From the NCBI RefSeq assembly GCF_000737335.2, contig NZ_JMCC02000025.1, forward strand, positions 21,767 through 85,766: 64,000 nucleotides of DNA. Reading direction: 5' to 3'. A model generated the notes under the pieces. It was not told where the DNA came from and ran no database searches. It saw nothing but the letters and a program-made list of their open reading frames with translations. This stretch comes from Enhygromyxa salina. Lineage in GTDB: Bacteria > Myxococcota_A > Polyangia > Nannocystales > Nannocystaceae. Below are positions 42,993-53,000 of the stretch, piece after piece. Made by a program: the position numbers and the translations under genes. Position 1 is the stretch's first letter; each line of letters starts with the position of its first letter.

Positions 42993-45482
42993 TCAGGGCA
43001 GGGGAGCCGCGGGCGTGTCCGCGTGGCGAAGGTCTCGGCGATAGTAGATCGTTGCCTGAGGCATGCCGGCGACTGGGGGGCCGCCGTGGGTCGCGTCGAC
43101 GATGACTTGGCCGATCCCCTCGGGGACCGAAGCGGGGACCCTGTCGAGGGTACGCCCGTCGACGACGATCTTCATGAACTCGGTCCACATTGGGATCGCC
43201 GTGGTGTAGCTCGCGTCTTCGTCACCGAGTGAGCGCTCGTTGCGGTCGTCAAAGCCCATCCACGCGGCGGTGGCGTGCTGCGAGGTGTAGCCAACGAACC
43301 ATGTGTCCGTGGTCAGATCGTCCCAGCGTCCGTCGCGCTTGTAGCGACCCGAGGCGGTGCCGCTCTTGCCGGCCGAGGGCGCGCCGATCGTGGTCGCCCG
43401 GGTCGAGGTCCCGGAGGTCACGACCTCGCGCAGCAGCCGGCTGATCAAGAAATTCGTGCGCGGGTCCAGCAGCTGCTTGGGTGGATCGCTGGCGAGCGCG
43501 GCCATCCGATCGATGCGATCGCCGATCCCGATCGCGCCGTCGATCGGATGGCGCTGATCGATGCGCAGCTGGCCGTGCTTGTCGATCACGCGGCGCAGGT
43601 ACACGGGCGCGCGGGCGCTGCCGCCACGCGCGAACACGCCGAAGCCGGCGGTCAGCTCGTCGATCCGCACGCACGAGGTCCCGAGCGAGAGGCCCTTGTC
43701 CGCGATCAGCTCGGTCGTGAACCCGAGCTTGCGGGCGAAGTTGATCACGTCTTGGATCCCCACCGCCAAGAACAGTCGGATCGAGGGCGTGTTGAGCGAC
43801 TTGATCAGCGCGGTGCGCAGCAAGACCTTGCCGTCGAGGGTCTTGTCGATGTTGCGGGGGCTCCACTCTTCGCCCGGCTCGGGCTCCCATGGCTTGGCCT
43901 CGAGCACGTCGTCGGCCTGCCAGCCCTCGTCGAGCGCGAGCGCGTAGTAGAACGCCTTGAACACCGAACCTGGCGAACGGCAGGCCTGGGTCGCGCGATT
44001 GTACTGCGAGCGATCGTAGTCGACGCCCGCGGCCATGGCCTCGACGTAGCCGCGCTGGTGATCGTAGGTGAACAGCGTGCCTTCGACGGCGGGGACCTGG
44101 CCAAGCTCGACGACGGCCCGGCCCGACTCTTCGCCTTGCTGGGGGATGCCTTCGCCGTCGAGGTGCGGCCGCACCCAGATCACGTCGCCGATCTCGAGCG
44201 CTTGGCCGAGGCCGGTGATCGTGCGGTCGTTCTCACCGCTCGCGCGATCGTAGGGGGCAGCCCAGTGGGCCAGCCGTAGCGGCAGCTCGGCCTCGATCGC
44301 GCCCAGATCCACGACCGCGAGGTGACGATCGACGTTGGTGACCAGCGCGAGCAGCCACCGATCGGGCCGCGAGAATGGTTGCTGGCCGTACTCGCTGAGC
44401 ATGCGCTCGTGAAGGCGGGCGCGGGCGTTGTCCCTGCTCAGGTGCGCCGCCGGTCCGCGCCACCCGTGTCGGCGATCGAGCTTGCGCGCGGCGGCGTCGA
44501 CGGTTTGATCGGCGGCGGCCTGCAGCGTCAGGTTGACGCCGGTCTCGATCACCAGGCCATCGCTGAGCACCGCCTCTTCGCCGAGCTGCTCGCCGACGAG
44601 CTGGCGGACGTGCTCGGCGTAGAAGGGCGCGCGCCAGCGAAATGGATCGCGCAGCGTCGCCAGCACGATCGGCTCTTCGCTGGCTTGCTTGGCCTGGTCC
44701 GCGTCGAGGTAGCCGGCCTCGACCATGTCGAACAGCACCTCGTTGCGCCGACGCAAGGCCAGATCGGGGTTGCTGACGGGGGACCAGCGGCTGGGCGCCT
44801 GGGCGAGCCCGGCGATCAGGGCCGACTCGGCGAGGGTCAGCTCATCGAGCTGCTTGTCGAAATAGCGACTCGCCGCAGCGCGCACGCCATAGGCCCCATG
44901 ACCCAAGAAGATCTTGTTGAGGTAGATCTCGAGGATCGGCGCCTTGCCGACGCGCGACTCCATCCGCACCGACAAGATCGCCTCTCGAACCTTGCGCTCG
45001 AGCGTGCGCTCTTGGTCCGCCAAGAAGCTCTTGGCGACCTGCTGGGTGATCGTGGAGCCGCCCTGGACGATCGTGCCCGAGACGATGTTGGCCTTGGTCG
45101 CGCGCGCGAGCCCGCGAAAGTCGAGGCCGCCGTGCTCGTAGAACCGGCGATCCTCGGCTGACAGGAACGCCGCGATCAACGGTGAAGGGATGTCCTCGAG
45201 CGGCGCGTACGAGCGGTGCTCGCGGGCGAGCTCGGCGAGCAAGGTGCCGTCGGCCGCGTAGATCCGGGTGACCCCAGGCGCCTGCTCGCGATACGCGGAG
45301 ACCGAGTCCAGCTGCGGCAAGTCCTCAGCGAAGTAGCGGTAGGCCCCGCGTCCGACCAGCGCCAGCGCGGGCAGCGTCAGCAGGATCAGCACCGCCACAT
45401 AGCGAAAGAGCCAGCCAAACAGGCCAGCTCTCGCGGGGTTGGTGACCCAAACCCGAGGGGAAACCGGAGTGCTAGTCGCCAC
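42993..45482 (-). CDS. Class A penicillin-binding protein (PBP1A type)
   Basis: This bifunctional peptidoglycan synthase is 829 aa. It has a short cytoplasmic N-terminus and one TM helix (LFRYVAVLILLTLPALALVG). The glycosyltransferase domain has AAFLSAEDRRFYEHGGLD with the catalytic Glu, and GGSTITQQVAKSFL. An OB-like insert follows. The transpeptidase domain has the active Ser in SPGSVFKAF (SxxK), SLNTPS (SxN) and KSGTASGRYK (KTG-type). GTG 45482 overlaps the end of the upstream gene by 11 bp, implying coupling. The frame extends further upstream, but that part lies in the preceding gene. Confidence 0.95.
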   Translation of the reverse strand: MATSTPVSPRVWVTNPARAGLFGWLFRYVAVLILLTLPALALVGRGAYRYFAEDLPQLDSVSAYREQAPGVTRIYAADGTLLAELAREHRSYAPLEDIPSPLIAAFLSAEDRRFYEHGGLDFRGLARATKANIVSGTIVQGGSTITQQVAKSFLADQERTLERKVREAILSVRMESRVGKAPILEIYLNKIFLGHGAYGVRAAASRYFDKQLDELTLAESALIAGLAQAPSRWSPVSNPDLALRRRNEVLFDMVEAGYLDADQAKQASEEPIVLATLRDPFRWRAPFYAEHVRQLVGEQLGEEAVLSDGLVIETGVNLTLQAAADQTVDAAARKLDRRHGWRGPAAHLSRDNARARLHERMLSEYGQQPFSRPDRWLLALVTNVDRHLAVVDLGAIEAELPLRLAHWAAPYDRASGENDRTITGLGQALEIGDVIWVRPHLDGEGIPQQGEESGRAVVELGQVPAVEGTLFTYDHQRGYVEAMAAGVDYDRSQYNRATQACRSPGSVFKAFYYALALDEGWQADDVLEAKPWEPEPGEEWSPRNIDKTLDGKVLLRTALIKSLNTPSIRLFLAVGIQDVINFARKLGFTTELIADKGLSLGTSCVRIDELTAGFGVFARGGSARAPVYLRRVIDKHGQLRIDQRHPIDGAIGIGDRIDRMAALASDPPKQLLDPRTNFLISRLLREVVTSGTSTRATTIGAPSAGKSGTASGRYKRDGRWDDLTTDTWFVGYTSQHATAAWMGFDDRNERSLGDEDASYTTAIPMWTEFMKIVVDGRTLDRVPASVPEGIGQVIVDATHGGPPVAGMPQATIYYRRDLRHADTPAAPLP

Positions 45483-46728
45483 TGACGACAGGGTTCTCGG
45501 TGTAGTTCCCGATGCCGGCCAAGGCGTCATCCTTGAGCTTGACCATGGCGTCCATGGTGTCTTTGAGCTTGCCCATGCGGATGTCGAAGTAGGCCTTCGC
45601 GTTCGCGTCGGGGTTGGCACCGATCGCGTAGCTGTACATCTGCCCGGCGGGCGCGAGGAACATGCCTTGCGGGACGAACTGAACGTCGCCACCGATCTCC
45701 ATGCGGACCATGAAGGCCCGGGCGGAGAGGATCGCGTCGCCCTCACACTTCTTGAGCGTGCTGGGGTCGAAGCCCTCGGGCAGCTCCTCGGGGATCTCGT
45801 CACAGATCGCCGAGACGTACTCTGCGAGGACCGATCCGCCTTGCGGACTGGCGATGACCACGAAGGCCGACGGGCCCGCGGCGCGCCCCGAGAGGATCGC
45901 CTCGTTTGCGCCGATCCAACCCTTGAGGATGCCGACGTCGAGCTGCAGGTTGTTGTTGGCTTCTGCCAACGAGAAGATCGACTTGATCACGTCGGGGTGC
46001 ATCGAGCCCATCTGCCAGCCGAACAGATCGGCCAGCTCGGCGTAGGTCGGCTCGAGCTCGGTCAGCGCGGCCACGGCCTTCTCGCCTTCCTTGGCCTCGA
46101 GGGCGTCTTGCGCCTCGCCGATCTTGAGCGCGATACGAGACCGCGTCTCTTCGATCTCGGTGACCTTCTTTTGGATGGCCTCGGCCTTCTTCTTGGCCGA
46201 TGCCACGCGCGAGCGCGAGTCGACGGCGCGGTGACCCATCCAGCCGAGGCCGAGCCCAACGACGATGCCGACTGCACCAGCGAAGATCGCCAGGCCTGCG
46301 CCACCGCGAGACTTGATCTCGCCGACGTCGTCGATGATCCCAGCGTTGGGATCGAAGGCGACGCCGCCGGACATGGGATCGCTGGCGATGTCACCCCGGG
46401 GTGGGGCGGGCGCTTGGGCGACCTGGGCCGGTTGCGGCTCGGGCTGCTGCGCCTGCAGCACTTCACCGGGGGCTGGGATGTCGGCGGGCTTCTTGACCTC
46501 GCCGGGGGCCGGAATGTCGGCCGGTTTGCTGACCTGGCCTGGCGCCGGAATATCGGCGGCTGGCCGTTTGACCTCACCAGGTGCCGGTACTTCGGCCCTG
46601 ACCTCACCTGGCGACGGCACATCTGGCGTGCTGGCGGCTGGGCTCTCGGGTTCCCCCGCGGCCGCAGCCTTCTTGGCTAGACGCGCCTTCAGTGCGCTGA
46701 GGTCCTTACCTTTCTTCGGTGCGCTCAA
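45472..46728 (-). CDS. Membrane protein with PADIPAPGEV repeats and coiled coil
   Basis: A TTG at 46728 is taken as the start: GAGGGAG lies 6 bp ahead and the product begins LSAPKKGKDLSALKARLAKK. The 418-aa protein has a basic start, then four or five repeats of (K)PADIPAPGEV(K/S) (about residues 35-90), a TM helix (LAIFAGAVGIVVGLGLGWMG) and a coiled coil (KKAEAIQKKVTEIEETRSRIALKIGE). A ~230-aa extracytoplasmic domain follows (DLFGWQMGSMHPDVIKSIF, FVVIASPQGGSVLAEYVSAICD). No family is recognised. It may be a partner or regulator of PBP1A, whose GTG lies within its last codons. An ATG at 47064 exists in the same frame but the upstream part is not protein-like. Confidence 0.72.
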   Translation of the reverse strand: MSAPKKGKDLSALKARLAKKAAAAGEPESPAASTPDVPSPGEVRAEVPAPGEVKRPAADIPAPGQVSKPADIPAPGEVKKPADIPAPGEVLQAQQPEPQPAQVAQAPAPPRGDIASDPMSGGVAFDPNAGIIDDVGEIKSRGGAGLAIFAGAVGIVVGLGLGWMGHRAVDSRSRVASAKKKAEAIQKKVTEIEETRSRIALKIGEAQDALEAKEGEKAVAALTELEPTYAELADLFGWQMGSMHPDVIKSIFSLAEANNNLQLDVGILKGWIGANEAILSGRAAGPSAFVVIASPQGGSVLAEYVSAICDEIPEELPEGFDPSTLKKCEGDAILSARAFMVRMEIGGDVQFVPQGMFLAPAGQMYSYAIGANPDANAKAYFDIRMGKLKDTMDAMVKLKDDALAGIGNYTENPVVSGD

Positions 46729-47375
46729 GACCGGCTCCCTCTGACGATGCTGGTGACGGGCTCGTTTTGAGCCCGTACGACGAGGCGCAGGATAGAGACA
46801 AGGCCGTTCGAGTGTCAACGCAAGAAAGTGGTGGAAATCGCCGATTATGCGGGGAAAAACCCAAGAAGCGCGGATCTCGGCCAGTCGATCTGTCTTGGGA
46901 CACGAAGTTCCGGCAACAGCGCAGCGGACGGAGCGGACGAGCACGACTCGCTGCCGGGGCGTGGCTGACGGACGGTGCCGAAAAATTGGCAATTGACACA
47001 CCCCCCAGTCTTGGGGTTTCACTGACTCCCCGAGCCGGGATCTCGGCGTTGCCCACATCGTCATTCAGGTACGTTCCTCACATACCTTTCCGTTGATAAT
47101 GTTAGGTGCAAAGCCTGAATTTCGCGCTGAGTAGGCAGAAAAGACGATTTTTTGTCTAGAAAGACAGGATTGTCAGAAAAAGTTTGTGTTGCGTTCTTGG
47201 GTTTCGGCATGTAATGGTATCAGGGACCCGACACGCAGAGCGGTTGCGTAAAGTGCGCATGTTCAGTCCAGTGACATACCGTGCCATGCACCGATTCGCG
47301 TCATGGGGTAGATCGACGCTGCGACAGTTCAGCCCCCCAGATTTCACACCCAGAAAGTTTCAGACGAGGGACGAC
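46729..47375. other. Gene-free, AT-richer stretch between divergent units
   Basis: No protein-like frame is visible in this ~650-bp gap, and GC falls strongly around 47080-47300. It should contain the promoter of the PBP1A operon (minus) and that of the lipoprotein gene (plus), for which a good candidate lies at 47189-47217. Short inverted repeats occur (agac-gatttttt-gtct near 47135). Confidence 0.5.
47189..47217 (+). promoter_or_regulatory. Sigma-70-like promoter of the Cys-rich lipoprotein
   Basis: TTGCGT is followed after 17 nt by TAATGG. This would give a leader of about 150 nt before the ATG at 47376, long enough for regulation. Confidence 0.42.
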
Positions 47376-48272
47376 ATGAAGAAAACACTTGTGCTTTCCA
47401 TGATGCTGTGCGGTTCAGTGAGCTTGGTGCTCGCCGGCTGTGCAAAGGACGATGAACCCGGCACCACCAATGCCAGCACGGCGACCAACGCCAGCGCCGA
47501 AAACAACGGCGACGGCGACGGTGACCCCGGCGATGGTGATGGCGACGCCGAGACCGGCAGCGACGACGGGATGGAGACCAACCCCAACCTGACCTTCGTC
47601 CCCGTCGACACCGACATGCCGTCGATCTCGGAGTGCGATCCCTTCGCGCAAGACTGCCCCGAGGGCGAGAAGTGCGTGCCCTACGGCAGCACCGGCTCGA
47701 ACTGGGACGCCAACAAGTGCGTGCCGGTCACGGGTTCAGGCTCGCCTGGCGATCCGTGCGTCTCGGGTGGCGTCGTCGAGGGTACCGATGACTGTGACGC
47801 GACCAGCCACTGCTGGGACGTCATGGACGTCGATGGCCAGCCGGTCGGCGTGTGCACCGAGTTCTGTACCGGCACCCCAGATGATCCGGTCTGTGCGCCC
47901 GGTACGTCGTGCCTGATCGCCAACGAGGGCTCGATCACCCTGTGCATCCAGACCTGTGATCCGCTGCTGCAAGATTGTGGTGCGGGTCTCGCCTGCTTCT
48001 GGGCCAACAACGGCTTCAACTGCATCTTCACCACGCAGGACATCCCGCTCGGTGAGCCCTGCGGCTTCATCAACGACTGTGTCGCCGGCACCGGTTGCTT
48101 GACCGCGGAAGTCCTTCCGGACTGCAACGGCTCGGCCTGCTGCGGCAGCTTCTGCAGCCTCAGCGACCCAACCTGTCCGCAGGAGGGCACCGAGTGTGCG
48201 GACTTCTTCGAGGCGGGCATGGCCCCTCCCGGCTACGAGGACGTCGGCGTCTGCATCATCCCGGGCGCGTGA
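47376..48272 (+). CDS. Cys-rich lipoprotein with GDGDGD stalk, paralogue 1
   Basis: The 298-aa product starts MKKTLVLSMMLCGSVSLVLAGC, then a Thr/Asn/Ala segment and a GDGDGDPGDGDGD stalk. The exposed domain has about 28 Cys: QDCPEGEKCVPYGST, HCWDVMDVDGQPVGVC, CLIANEGSITLCIQTCDPLLQDC and GCLTAEVLPDCNGSACCGSFC. The next gene encodes a paralogue with nearly the same cysteine pattern. The repeated Cys spacing suggests several small disulfide-knit domains, possibly for adhesion or binding. gaggg lies about 6 bp ahead of ATG 47376. A strong terminator follows. Confidence 0.85.
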   Translation: MKKTLVLSMMLCGSVSLVLAGCAKDDEPGTTNASTATNASAENNGDGDGDPGDGDGDAETGSDDGMETNPNLTFVPVDTDMPSISECDPFAQDCPEGEKCVPYGSTGSNWDANKCVPVTGSGSPGDPCVSGGVVEGTDDCDATSHCWDVMDVDGQPVGVCTEFCTGTPDDPVCAPGTSCLIANEGSITLCIQTCDPLLQDCGAGLACFWANNGFNCIFTTQDIPLGEPCGFINDCVAGTGCLTAEVLPDCNGSACCGSFCSLSDPTCPQEGTECADFFEAGMAPPGYEDVGVCIIPGA

Positions 48273-48304
48273 TCGCCTGAGCTGAATCACCGCGAAGGTT
48301 GATT

Positions 48305-48347
48305 CCAATGAGACCACCCCGCATGCGGGGTGGTCTTTTTCATTGGA
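48305..48347 (+). terminator. Strong Rho-independent terminator
   Basis: gaccaccccgc-atgc-ggggtggtc (overlapping palindrome) is followed by ttttt, and ccaatg ... cattgg extends the stem across the T run. Confidence 0.9.
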
Positions 48348-48483
48348 GCCGCTCGAGCTCGCACGGCTCGATTGATGCCTGATGTTCATGAGGTCTAGAT
48401 CGGCAAAACTACACACGTATTAGAATGCTCATCCTAGAAAGATCAATGATATCAGCGCACTGTGAAAGTTTAGGTAATTATAT

Positions 48484-48511
48484 TTGCTTAGTTAGTTAAG
48501 TTAGCTATTAA
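48484..48511 (+). promoter_or_regulatory. Promoter-like boxes immediately ahead of paralogue 2
   Basis: TTGCTT (48484-48489) is followed after 16 nt by TATTAA (48506-48511). The ATG starts only 6 bp further, so the mRNA would have almost no leader. The region contains an AT-rich ttagttagttaagttagc repeat. Confidence 0.38.
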
Positions 48512-48517
48512 AGTTTC

Positions 48518-49384
48518 ATGACTCGATCAATCCACGTCTGGCTCACTGTGACCGCAACCATCGGCCTGCTCGCGTGTGGCGGCGAGCGCAACCAGCTCCC
48601 GCTCGCAGACGGCGCGGAGGATGACACCAGTGACGGCGACGGCGACGGCGATGCAGACGCTGACTCGATCGGAGACGCGGACGGCACCAGCGAGGAGGAG
48701 ACCGGGGCGAACTTCGTGCCGCTCGACATCATCGACGACACCCAGTGCGACCCATGGGCGCAAGACTGCCCCGAAGGTGAGAAGTGCGTGCCGTACGGGA
48801 GCACCGGCGGAAACTGGGACGCGAACAAGTGTGTGGTGGTCGACGGCGACGGCCAACCGGGCGACTCGTGCACCTATACGGGGACCGCGAGCGCGAGCGA
48901 CAGCTGCGGCGCCGACTCGCACTGCTGGGATGTGATGGATGTCGACGGACAAGCGGTGGGCGTGTGCACGCCGTTTTGCGACGGAAGCCCGGACGACCCG
49001 ATCTGCGGACCCGGGACGTCGTGCCTGGTCGCCAACGAGGGCTCGATCACCTTGTGCATCGAGACCTGTGATCCGCTGCTGCAAGCTTGCGACGAGGGTC
49101 TGGGCTGCTTTTGGGCCAACAACGACTTCAACTGCATCTTCACGGCGGGGGACATCGCGGAGTCGGAGCCCTGTGGGTTCGTCAACGACTGCGCGCCGGG
49201 GCTGCTGTGCACCGCTGGGGACGTGCTGCCGGCCTGCGCGGGGTCAAACTGCTGCACGGCCTACTGCGACCTCGCGTCACCCGAGTGCCCGGTCGAGGGC
49301 ACGGAGTGCTCACCGTTCTTCGAGGAGGGCCTTGCGCCGCCCACCTACGAAGACCTTGGCCTGTGCATCCTTCCCGGCGCCTAG
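48518..49384 (+). CDS. Cys-rich lipoprotein with GDGDGD stalk, paralogue 2
   Basis: The 288-aa protein (MTRSIHVWLTVTATIGLLAC, lipobox LLAC) repeats the domain of the preceding gene: QDCPEGEKCVPYGSTGGNWDANKC, HCWDVMDVDGQAVGVC, CLVANEGSITLCIETCDPLLQAC, CTAGDVLPACAGSNCCTAYC. Its stalk (DGDGDGDADADS) is shorter. The two genes are a tandem duplication that has diverged mainly in signal and stalk. No ribosome-binding site is visible before ATG 48518. Downstream, ctagtacc-acgg-ggtactag forms a hairpin over the stop codon (49381-49400). Function unknown. Confidence 0.83.
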   Translation: MTRSIHVWLTVTATIGLLACGGERNQLPLADGAEDDTSDGDGDGDADADSIGDADGTSEEETGANFVPLDIIDDTQCDPWAQDCPEGEKCVPYGSTGGNWDANKCVVVDGDGQPGDSCTYTGTASASDSCGADSHCWDVMDVDGQAVGVCTPFCDGSPDDPICGPGTSCLVANEGSITLCIETCDPLLQACDEGLGCFWANNDFNCIFTAGDIAESEPCGFVNDCAPGLLCTAGDVLPACAGSNCCTAYCDLASPECPVEGTECSPFFEEGLAPPTYEDLGLCILPGA

Positions 49385-49436
49385 TACCACGGGGTACTAG
49401 CCCCGAGTCGAGCGCGCAGCGCTTAGAGACGCCGGA

Positions 49437-50060
49437 TCACTGGCGCGATACGTGTAGATCGAAGCCAAACTCGGCGAGCGGGCGGTGGTCGGGCGTCTGC
49501 GGACGCCACACCAAGACAGCTTGGTTCGCGGTGTCGCGGACGTCTTCGAAATACACGTAGCCACGCATCTGCGTGCCCGGCATCAACACCCCCCACGGCA
49601 GGCCCATTCGACCCAGCTCGGCGTCGTCGGTGCGCACGGTCTCGTAGTTCAGGCTGCGACCCGGATCATAGCCGAGCTGTTGCTGCGCGTACGCGTTGGG
49701 ATCGCCGCCGTCGGGGATCGCTTGGAACGCACCCCCGGCGTCGTAGAGCACGTAGTGGAAGCCTCGATCGTCACGCAGCTCGAAGTCGCCGGGGGCCAGC
49801 AGCAGCGGCTCGGATCCCATGTTGGCGATCAGCATGTGGGCGATCGTCAGGTCTTCGCCGTAGGCGGAGTCGCCGGTCCAGCTCTCTGTCGTGAGCACGA
49901 CCGTGATCCCCGAGCCTGGGTCGCGCGCGAGCAAGCGATGTGATCCGTCGGCGGCGACGAGCCGAACTCGAGACGCGCAGCCCAATGGCAGGGCGCACAG
50001 GCCCGCGAGTGCGAGGCCAAGGAGCCCCCGAAGCGATGCTAGCCGGTCGAGCACGGCCAC
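49437..50060 (-). CDS. Lipoprotein of unknown function, operon with the kinase
   Basis: From GTG 50060 the product is 207 aa. It begins VAVLDRLASLRGLLGLALAGLCALPLGC (lipobox PLGC) and has a beta-rich mature domain (GITVVLTTESWTGDSAY, DFELRDDRGFHYVLYDAGGAFQAI, QMRGYVYFEDVRDTANQAVLVWRP). This resembles small immunoglobulin-like or DUF4352-type domains, but nothing is certain. It begins 11 bp after the stop of the large kinase gene on the same strand, so it is probably co-transcribed. Confidence 0.7.
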   Translation of the reverse strand: MAVLDRLASLRGLLGLALAGLCALPLGCASRVRLVAADGSHRLLARDPGSGITVVLTTESWTGDSAYGEDLTIAHMLIANMGSEPLLLAPGDFELRDDRGFHYVLYDAGGAFQAIPDGGDPNAYAQQQLGYDPGRSLNYETVRTDDAELGRMGLPWGVLMPGTQMRGYVYFEDVRDTANQAVLVWRPQTPDHRPLAEFGFDLHVSRQ

Positions 50061-50071
50061 CAGTCTATCAC

Positions 50072-53000
50072 TCAGGGCAGCCCGAGGCCGGGGATCAACA
50101 TCTGGGCGAAGCGCTCGGGCTCGGCGACCCCGGCGTCGAGGAAGAACCGCAGGCCTTGCGTGCGGTGATCCTGGGCGCGGTCGCGGTCGTCGGTGAGTGA
50201 GGCCAAGGCCAAGCGCGCGGCGGCGGCGTAGGGGAGGGCGCGGCAGCGGACGAAGCTGGCCAGCGCGGTCTCGAGGGCCGCCTGGGCCCGCACGCGATCG
50301 CCATCTTGGGCAAACATGACGCCTTGGTAGGCCTCGCCGCGGGCGCGGTGATACGTGCCGGTGTAGGAGAGCAGAAACTTGATCGGTCGCAGCAACGGAC
50401 GGTGCGACATGTTGGGGCGTCCCGCGCGGACCGCGAGCAGCGCCGAGATCTCGGCGCCGCAAGCCTCGGCCTTGGCATCGGGCGCGCGCACGGTCATCGA
50501 CGCGCGCATGCGTCCGCGGCCAGCGTCGAACACCCGCATGGCCTCCTCGCCCTGGCCCTCATAGATCGCGCAGCGGATCTTGCTGAGCAGCGCCGACAGG
50601 TGGCCGATCGTGAAGCTCTCGGGATCGAGCAGGGCCAGGCCCTCGTTGACGGTCGCGAGCAGGGCATCTGGGTTGCCCTGGATCAGGTGGGCCATGCCGA
50701 AGTCGGGGCTGACGTAGGCGTGGATCAACGCCGAGCGATCGTCCCGGCCGCGGGCGTCGTCGAGGTACTCGCGCAGCTGGGCCTCGAGTGATCGGTAGTC
50801 TCCGGCTCGGGCGCTGGCGATCGTGCGCATCAGCAGCGCGAGGCTGGTCATGATCGCCCGAACCGCGACGCCGAGATCATCGCCTCGATCGGCGCGCCCA
50901 GATCGCCGCAGCTTTCGCAGCGCCACGGTCACGCTCTGCCGGTACTGCTCGCAGTCTTCGGCGACCAGCCCGATGTGGACGCCCCGCTGCAGGGCCACGC
51001 ACGCGACAGCGAAGGGATCGGGGGCGTCGAGCGCGTCGAGCAGCGCGTCGGCGTCGTTCATGAGCTGCTCGCCCTTGCTGTTTTGACCGAGGTAGCTGCG
51101 CGTGACCCCCTCGAGGCTCAGGGCGATCGCGACCCTGTCCGGGTCTTGGCTGCGCAGCGCCAGCCGGACGTAGGTGGCGGTGAAGTAGCCGGCCAAGAAC
51201 ATGTCGTGGGGCAGGAACACCCGCGACGCGGCCGAGCAGATCTCGAGCCGCAGGCGCTCCTCGAACCCGAGCTCGAGCTCGACCCCGCCCGCGCGGGGCC
51301 GAAACCCACGCAGGCGCAGCAAGGTGCGCTCGCGCAGCAGGTGAAGCATGGTCGTGGTCTCGCCGCGGGGGATCGGCAGGCTGAGCTCGCGGCCGAGGTC
51401 GGCCAGCAGATCCACGCCAGTGTCGAACTGACCCGCCGACAACAGGTGGATCGCGGCCTTGGTCCGCAGCTCGAGCGCCGAGGTGATCGAGACGGTGCTG
51501 GTCACGGCGTCGAGGTAGGCGTGCGCGGCCTCGATCCCGCGACCGGTCCACGCCAGCGCGTGGGCACGGGCGACGAGCAGCTCTTGGCGGTCGGCGCTGT
51601 CCTCGGGCGGGTGGCGCAGGGCCAGGTTGTACAGCTGCACGGCGTTCTGGAACGCCATCGCGTTCATCGCGACGTCGGCGGCCTCGACGGCCCAGCCCGC
51701 GGCCTCGACCTCTTCGCCCGCGTGGAGCAGGTGGCTGACCAGGCGCTCGACGTCCTCGCCCTGGACCTCGAGCATCCGCGCGATCGCGAGGTGCGTCGCG
51801 CGGGCTTGATCCGCGTCGATGTGGGCCAGCAGGGTCTGGCGGATCTGATCGTGATAGACCTCGACGCGGCCGGCGTGGGCACCGCTGGTCGAGCGGATCC
51901 ACAGGCGGGCCCGCAGGACATCGAGCGCGCGGTTGAGCTCGGCGCCGTCGAGCCCGGCCAGGCTGGCGAGGTCGGCCGGCTCGAGCGGGCGCTCGGCGAT
52001 CGCCAGCACGTCGAGCACCGCCCGCTCACGCGCGCCCAGCGGGGCGATCTCGGTCCACAGGCACTCCGCCAGCGATGGCGGATCCGCGGACGCGAAGTCG
52101 GTGGTCGAGCGGAGCAGGACGTCGAGGAAGAACGGGTGGCCGGCGGCGGCCTCGACGAGCGAGTGGGCCAGCGCCGACTGACCGTCGACCGGTCGCCCGT
52201 GCAGCTCGGCGAGCACCGTGATGTCGGCGCTGGTCAGGGGCCCGAGCGTGAGCTGCTCGAGCGAGGCGGAGCGCAAGAACGGCAGCGCGGCCTCGGGCGG
52301 AGCCTCGAGCAGCTCGGTCCGACTGGTCGCCAGGACCGCGAGCGGCGGCGCGTCGGTGCCCGAGGTCAGCGCCGAGAGCAGCGACCAGCTGCCCGGATCG
52401 GCCCACTGGAGATCCTCGATCACCAGGACCAGGTGGCTGCGCTCGGCCAGCCGGGCAAACAGCTCGCGGAACGCCGCGAACATCTGCCGCTGCAGGGCCC
52501 CGCGGTGCTGCCACGAGCCATGCCGCACGCCCATCTCGGCGAACGCCCGGACCCGCTGCAGCACTGGAAACGCGCGGCACAGCAGCCAAGCCTGGCGCGG
52601 CAGCAGCTCGCGGATCTCGACCAGGCCGAACCGCTCGGGCAGCTCGATGCTGAGCTGATCGACGAGGGTGTCGAAGGCCTTGAACCGGACCTGCTCGTGC
52701 TCGTGACAGCGGCCGCGCAGGATCCACGGGCGCATGTTGACCTGCGCCGCCGAGCGGCTGACCGCCTCGCGGACCAGCGCCGACTTGCCGATCCCCGACT
52801 CGCCCACGATCAGGATCTGGCGAGCCTGCTTGGTGCGCGTGGCGGCGACCGCCCGCGACAGCTCGGCGAGCTCGAACTCGCGACCGACGCAGGGCAGCTC
52901 GCGGATGCCCGAGACATCCGGCCCCTCGTCGCGCACGCCCCCCCAGGCCTTTGGCCCCGCGCCCAGCCACTGCAAGATCGTGTCGCCGCTCGGCCGCGCG

